From Bacteroidota bacterium (GTDB taxonomy: Bacteria; Bacteroidota; Bacteroidia; Bacteroidales; UBA10428): a stretch of DNA of 7,259 nt. The notes under the pieces are model-generated. The model was not told the DNA's origin and made no database searches. It saw nothing but the letters and a program-made list of their open reading frames with translations. Position numbers and translations under genes: made by a program. Below are positions 5,541 to 7,259 of this stretch, piece by piece (within the stretch, counting starts at the first letter, position 1; every line of letters starts with the position of its first letter). Location of the stretch: contig JAGDMB010000114.1 in the NCBI GenBank assembly GCA_017860375.1, forward strand, positions 1 through 7,259, in the 5' to 3' direction.

Positions 5541-7259
5541 ATGCAGGCAATTATTTTAGCCGGAGGAAAAGGAAGCCGGCTAGCGGAATTGACCCAGAAA
5601 ATTCCCAAACCCATGCTGAAAATTGGTGACCGGCCACTCCTTCAGCATCAGATTGAACTGCTAAAAAAATATGGAATAACCGACATTGTCATCCTGGTAA
5701 ATACCATGAAAAATGTCATAATGGATTATTTTGGAGATGGCAGTGCTTTTGGTGTATCGGTTTCGTATTTCGAGGAAGAGGAACCCCTTGGCACTGCAGG
5801 GGGATTTAAGGAAATTGAAAATCAGTTGAAGGATTATTTCCTCGTACTGTATGGCGATGTCATGGTGAACATGGACCTCAGCCGTCTTGTTGCTTTTCAC
5901 CACAATAAGAACAGCGAATGTACACTGGTACTTCACCCAAACAATCATCCATCCGACAGTGATCTGGTTGAAATGAACGATACTGGCCGGATCACCGCTT
6001 TTCACCCTAAACCTCACCCTCCGGGACTGATTTACCGTAACCTTGTGAATGCCGGAGTTTATGTATTGAGTCGCGATATTCTGAAATGGATTGAAAAAGG
6101 AAAAAAGACGGATTTTGGAAGGCAGGTATTTCCATCCCTTTATAAGGATATTCGGATGTACGGATACCATACAGCCGAATACCTGAAAGATATGGGCACA
6201 CCGGAACGGCTGACACAGGTCAACCACGACTGGAAATCAGGGAAAATAGCTGCCGCAGCATACGAACACACGAAAAAGGCTTTTTTTCTTGACCGTGATG
6301 GAGTCCTGAATGAAGAAAAAAATTTCATCAGCCGCCCCGAGGATCTGGAAATATTTGAATATACACCGGAAGCGATCCGGCGATTGAATGAGGCTGGATA
6401 TTTATCCGTTGTGGTTACCAATCAGTCCGCGATAGCCCGCAACCTGTGCACGGTTGAAGAAGTTGAAACCATCCACAGGAAGCTTGAAACCGACCTTGGG
6501 GAAAAGGGAGCCTGGCTGGATGCCATCTACTATTGTCCTCATCACCCTGATAAGGGTTATCCGGAAGAAAATCCCGTGTATAAAATAGACTGTGATTGCC
6601 GCAAGCCAAAAACCGGGATGTTTCAGAAAGCCGCGGAAAAGTTTAATATTGATCTTTCAGGGTCGGTGATGGTGGGTGATTCCGAGCGTGACATACAGGC
6701 CGGAAAAAATACCGGCTGCGTGACCGTGGGCGTGCGCACCGGCTATGGTATCCGGAATACTTCGGTAATGCCCGATTATTTTTTTGAGAATCTGAAAGAA
6801 GCCGTGGATTTTATCCTTGATGAGCCATACGAAAATGTGTTCAGGGACCTGGCTGAGAAATACAAAAACAGAAAAAAGGATCTGTTTATTATTTCGGTTG
6901 CCGGCAATGCACGCTCGGGGAAGAGCACCCTTACTTCATACCTGCAGCAGAAGTTCAGTGAACGTCGTATCCGAACCCTGAAAATCGAACTGGATCACTG
7001 GTTGCTTCCTGAAGACAAACGTGGCGGCTGCAGGAATGTTTACGACCGTTTCAGGCTTGAGAACGTGGTTACCGATATCGGCCGAATGCTATCGGGCGAG
7101 ACCATTCGGGTGTACACTTATGCAAATCACCCTGAACGGCAATCCCAACCGCTGCAATATTCAACAAAGGACTACAATGTGATCCTGCTCGACGGAATTG
7201 TGGCCTTGAGCCACGAATACCTGCGCAACATTGCGGATTTTAAAATATTCATGGAAATT
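5541..7259 (+). CDS. Fused sugar-1-P nucleotidyltransferase / GmhB-like HAD phosphatase / P-loop kinase-like enzyme, 3'-truncated by the window edge
   Basis: The reading frame is open for 573 codons and runs off the window. Residues 1 to about 230 are a nucleotidyltransferase: LAGGKGSRL (6-14), KPML (23-26), PLGTAGGF and YGDVMVNMD (Asp106), resembling HddC-type heptose-1-phosphate guanylyltransferases. Residues about 245-415 are a HAD-IIIA phosphatase like GmhB: DRDGVLN (Asp251 nucleophile, Asp253), TNQS (293-296), the zinc ligands C332-P-H334 and C351-D-C353, CRKPKTGM, and GDSERD (Asp380). From about residue 445 a P-loop domain begins: GNARSGKST (455-463), ELDHW, and ILLDGIVAL (Asp551), resembling uridine kinase or phosphoribulokinase. 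The first two activities fit removal of the C7 phosphate from heptose-1,7-bisphosphate and then nucleotide activation, for surface glycan. The third role is unknown. ATG 5541 is the first start after an in-frame TGA at 5523-5525. It follows REP cluster D by 52 bp. The substrate could be another sugar. Confidence 0.9.
   Translation, partial: MQAIILAGGKGSRLAELTQKIPKPMLKIGDRPLLQHQIELLKKYGITDIVILVNTMKNVIMDYFGDGSAFGVSVSYFEEEEPLGTAGGFKEIENQLKDYFLVLYGDVMVNMDLSRLVAFHHNKNSECTLVLHPNNHPSDSDLVEMNDTGRITAFHPKPHPPGLIYRNLVNAGVYVLSRDILKWIEKGKKTDFGRQVFPSLYKDIRMYGYHTAEYLKDMGTPERLTQVNHDWKSGKIAAAAYEHTKKAFFLDRDGVLNEEKNFISRPEDLEIFEYTPEAIRRLNEAGYLSVVVTNQSAIARNLCTVEEVETIHRKLETDLGEKGAWLDAIYYCPHHPDKGYPEENPVYKIDCDCRKPKTGMFQKAAEKFNIDLSGSVMVGDSERDIQAGKNTGCVTVGVRTGYGIRNTSVMPDYFFENLKEAVDFILDEPYENVFRDLAEKYKNRKKDLFIISVAGNARSGKSTLTSYLQQKFSERRIRTLKIELDHWLLPEDKRGGCRNVYDRFRLENVVTDIGRMLSGETIRVYTYANHPERQSQPLQYSTKDYNVILLDGIVALSHEYLRNIADFKIFMEI

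Noticed and set aside
5661..6421. Overlapping antisense open frames opposite the three-domain enzyme
   Set aside because: The + strand frame from 5541 is open throughout with clear nucleotidyltransferase and HAD motifs; the antisense frames carry no family motif.
6541..6560. REP-like ATCACCCTGATAAGGGTTAT in the three-domain gene
   Set aside because: It encodes the conserved HHPDKGY part of the GmhB zinc site, and its centre and arms do not match the family, so the resemblance is explained by coding.

Overview
The window looks like a chromosomal segment of a Bacteroidota (Bacteroidetes) bacterium. Pointers are a mitochondrial-type aconitase, a fused sugar-nucleotidyltransferase/GmhB-type phosphatase like those of Bacteroidetes heptose pathways, start codons with little or no Shine-Dalgarno sequence, and a TAnnTTTG-type promoter element. 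This assignment is inferred from gene content, not from a marker gene. All six recognised genes are on the + strand. There is no gene-free stretch above 300 bases; the largest gaps (1490-1630, 4740-4830, 5431-5540) are mostly filled with palindromic repeats. I saw no tRNA, rRNA or CRISPR array.

Layout: (1) 1-1489, the 3' two thirds of an aconitase gene. (2) 1483-1565, a 31-bp palindrome that looks like a terminator, plus a cluster of three REP-like palindromes. (3) 1631-2545, miaA, tRNA dimethylallyltransferase. (4) 2593-4227, an unrecognised exported protein with a Pro/Gln-rich linker after its signal peptide. (5) 4278-4739, a Nudix hydrolase whose stop codon lies inside a palindrome. (6) 4831-5430, a REP-associated tyrosine transposase (RAYT, Y1/HUH family) with palindromes before, inside and after it. 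(7) 5541 to the window end, an open, incomplete multidomain enzyme: sugar-1-phosphate nucleotidyltransferase, then GmhB-like HAD phosphatase, then uridine-kinase-like P-loop domain.

The notable system is the RAYT with its repeat family. Ten copies of a 17-bp palindrome (consensus ACACCCTGWCAGGGTGT) lie in four clusters. Three clusters sit on the stop codon of a gene, and one lies inside the RAYT coding sequence, read through in frame. The RAYT unit is bounded by a 28-bp direct repeat that includes the last codons of the Nudix gene. This suggests a 713-bp insertion with a predictable empty site. The remaining genes are housekeeping or envelope genes: TCA cycle, tRNA modification, nucleotide clean-up and probably nucleotide-activated heptose synthesis. 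They do not form an obvious single pathway.
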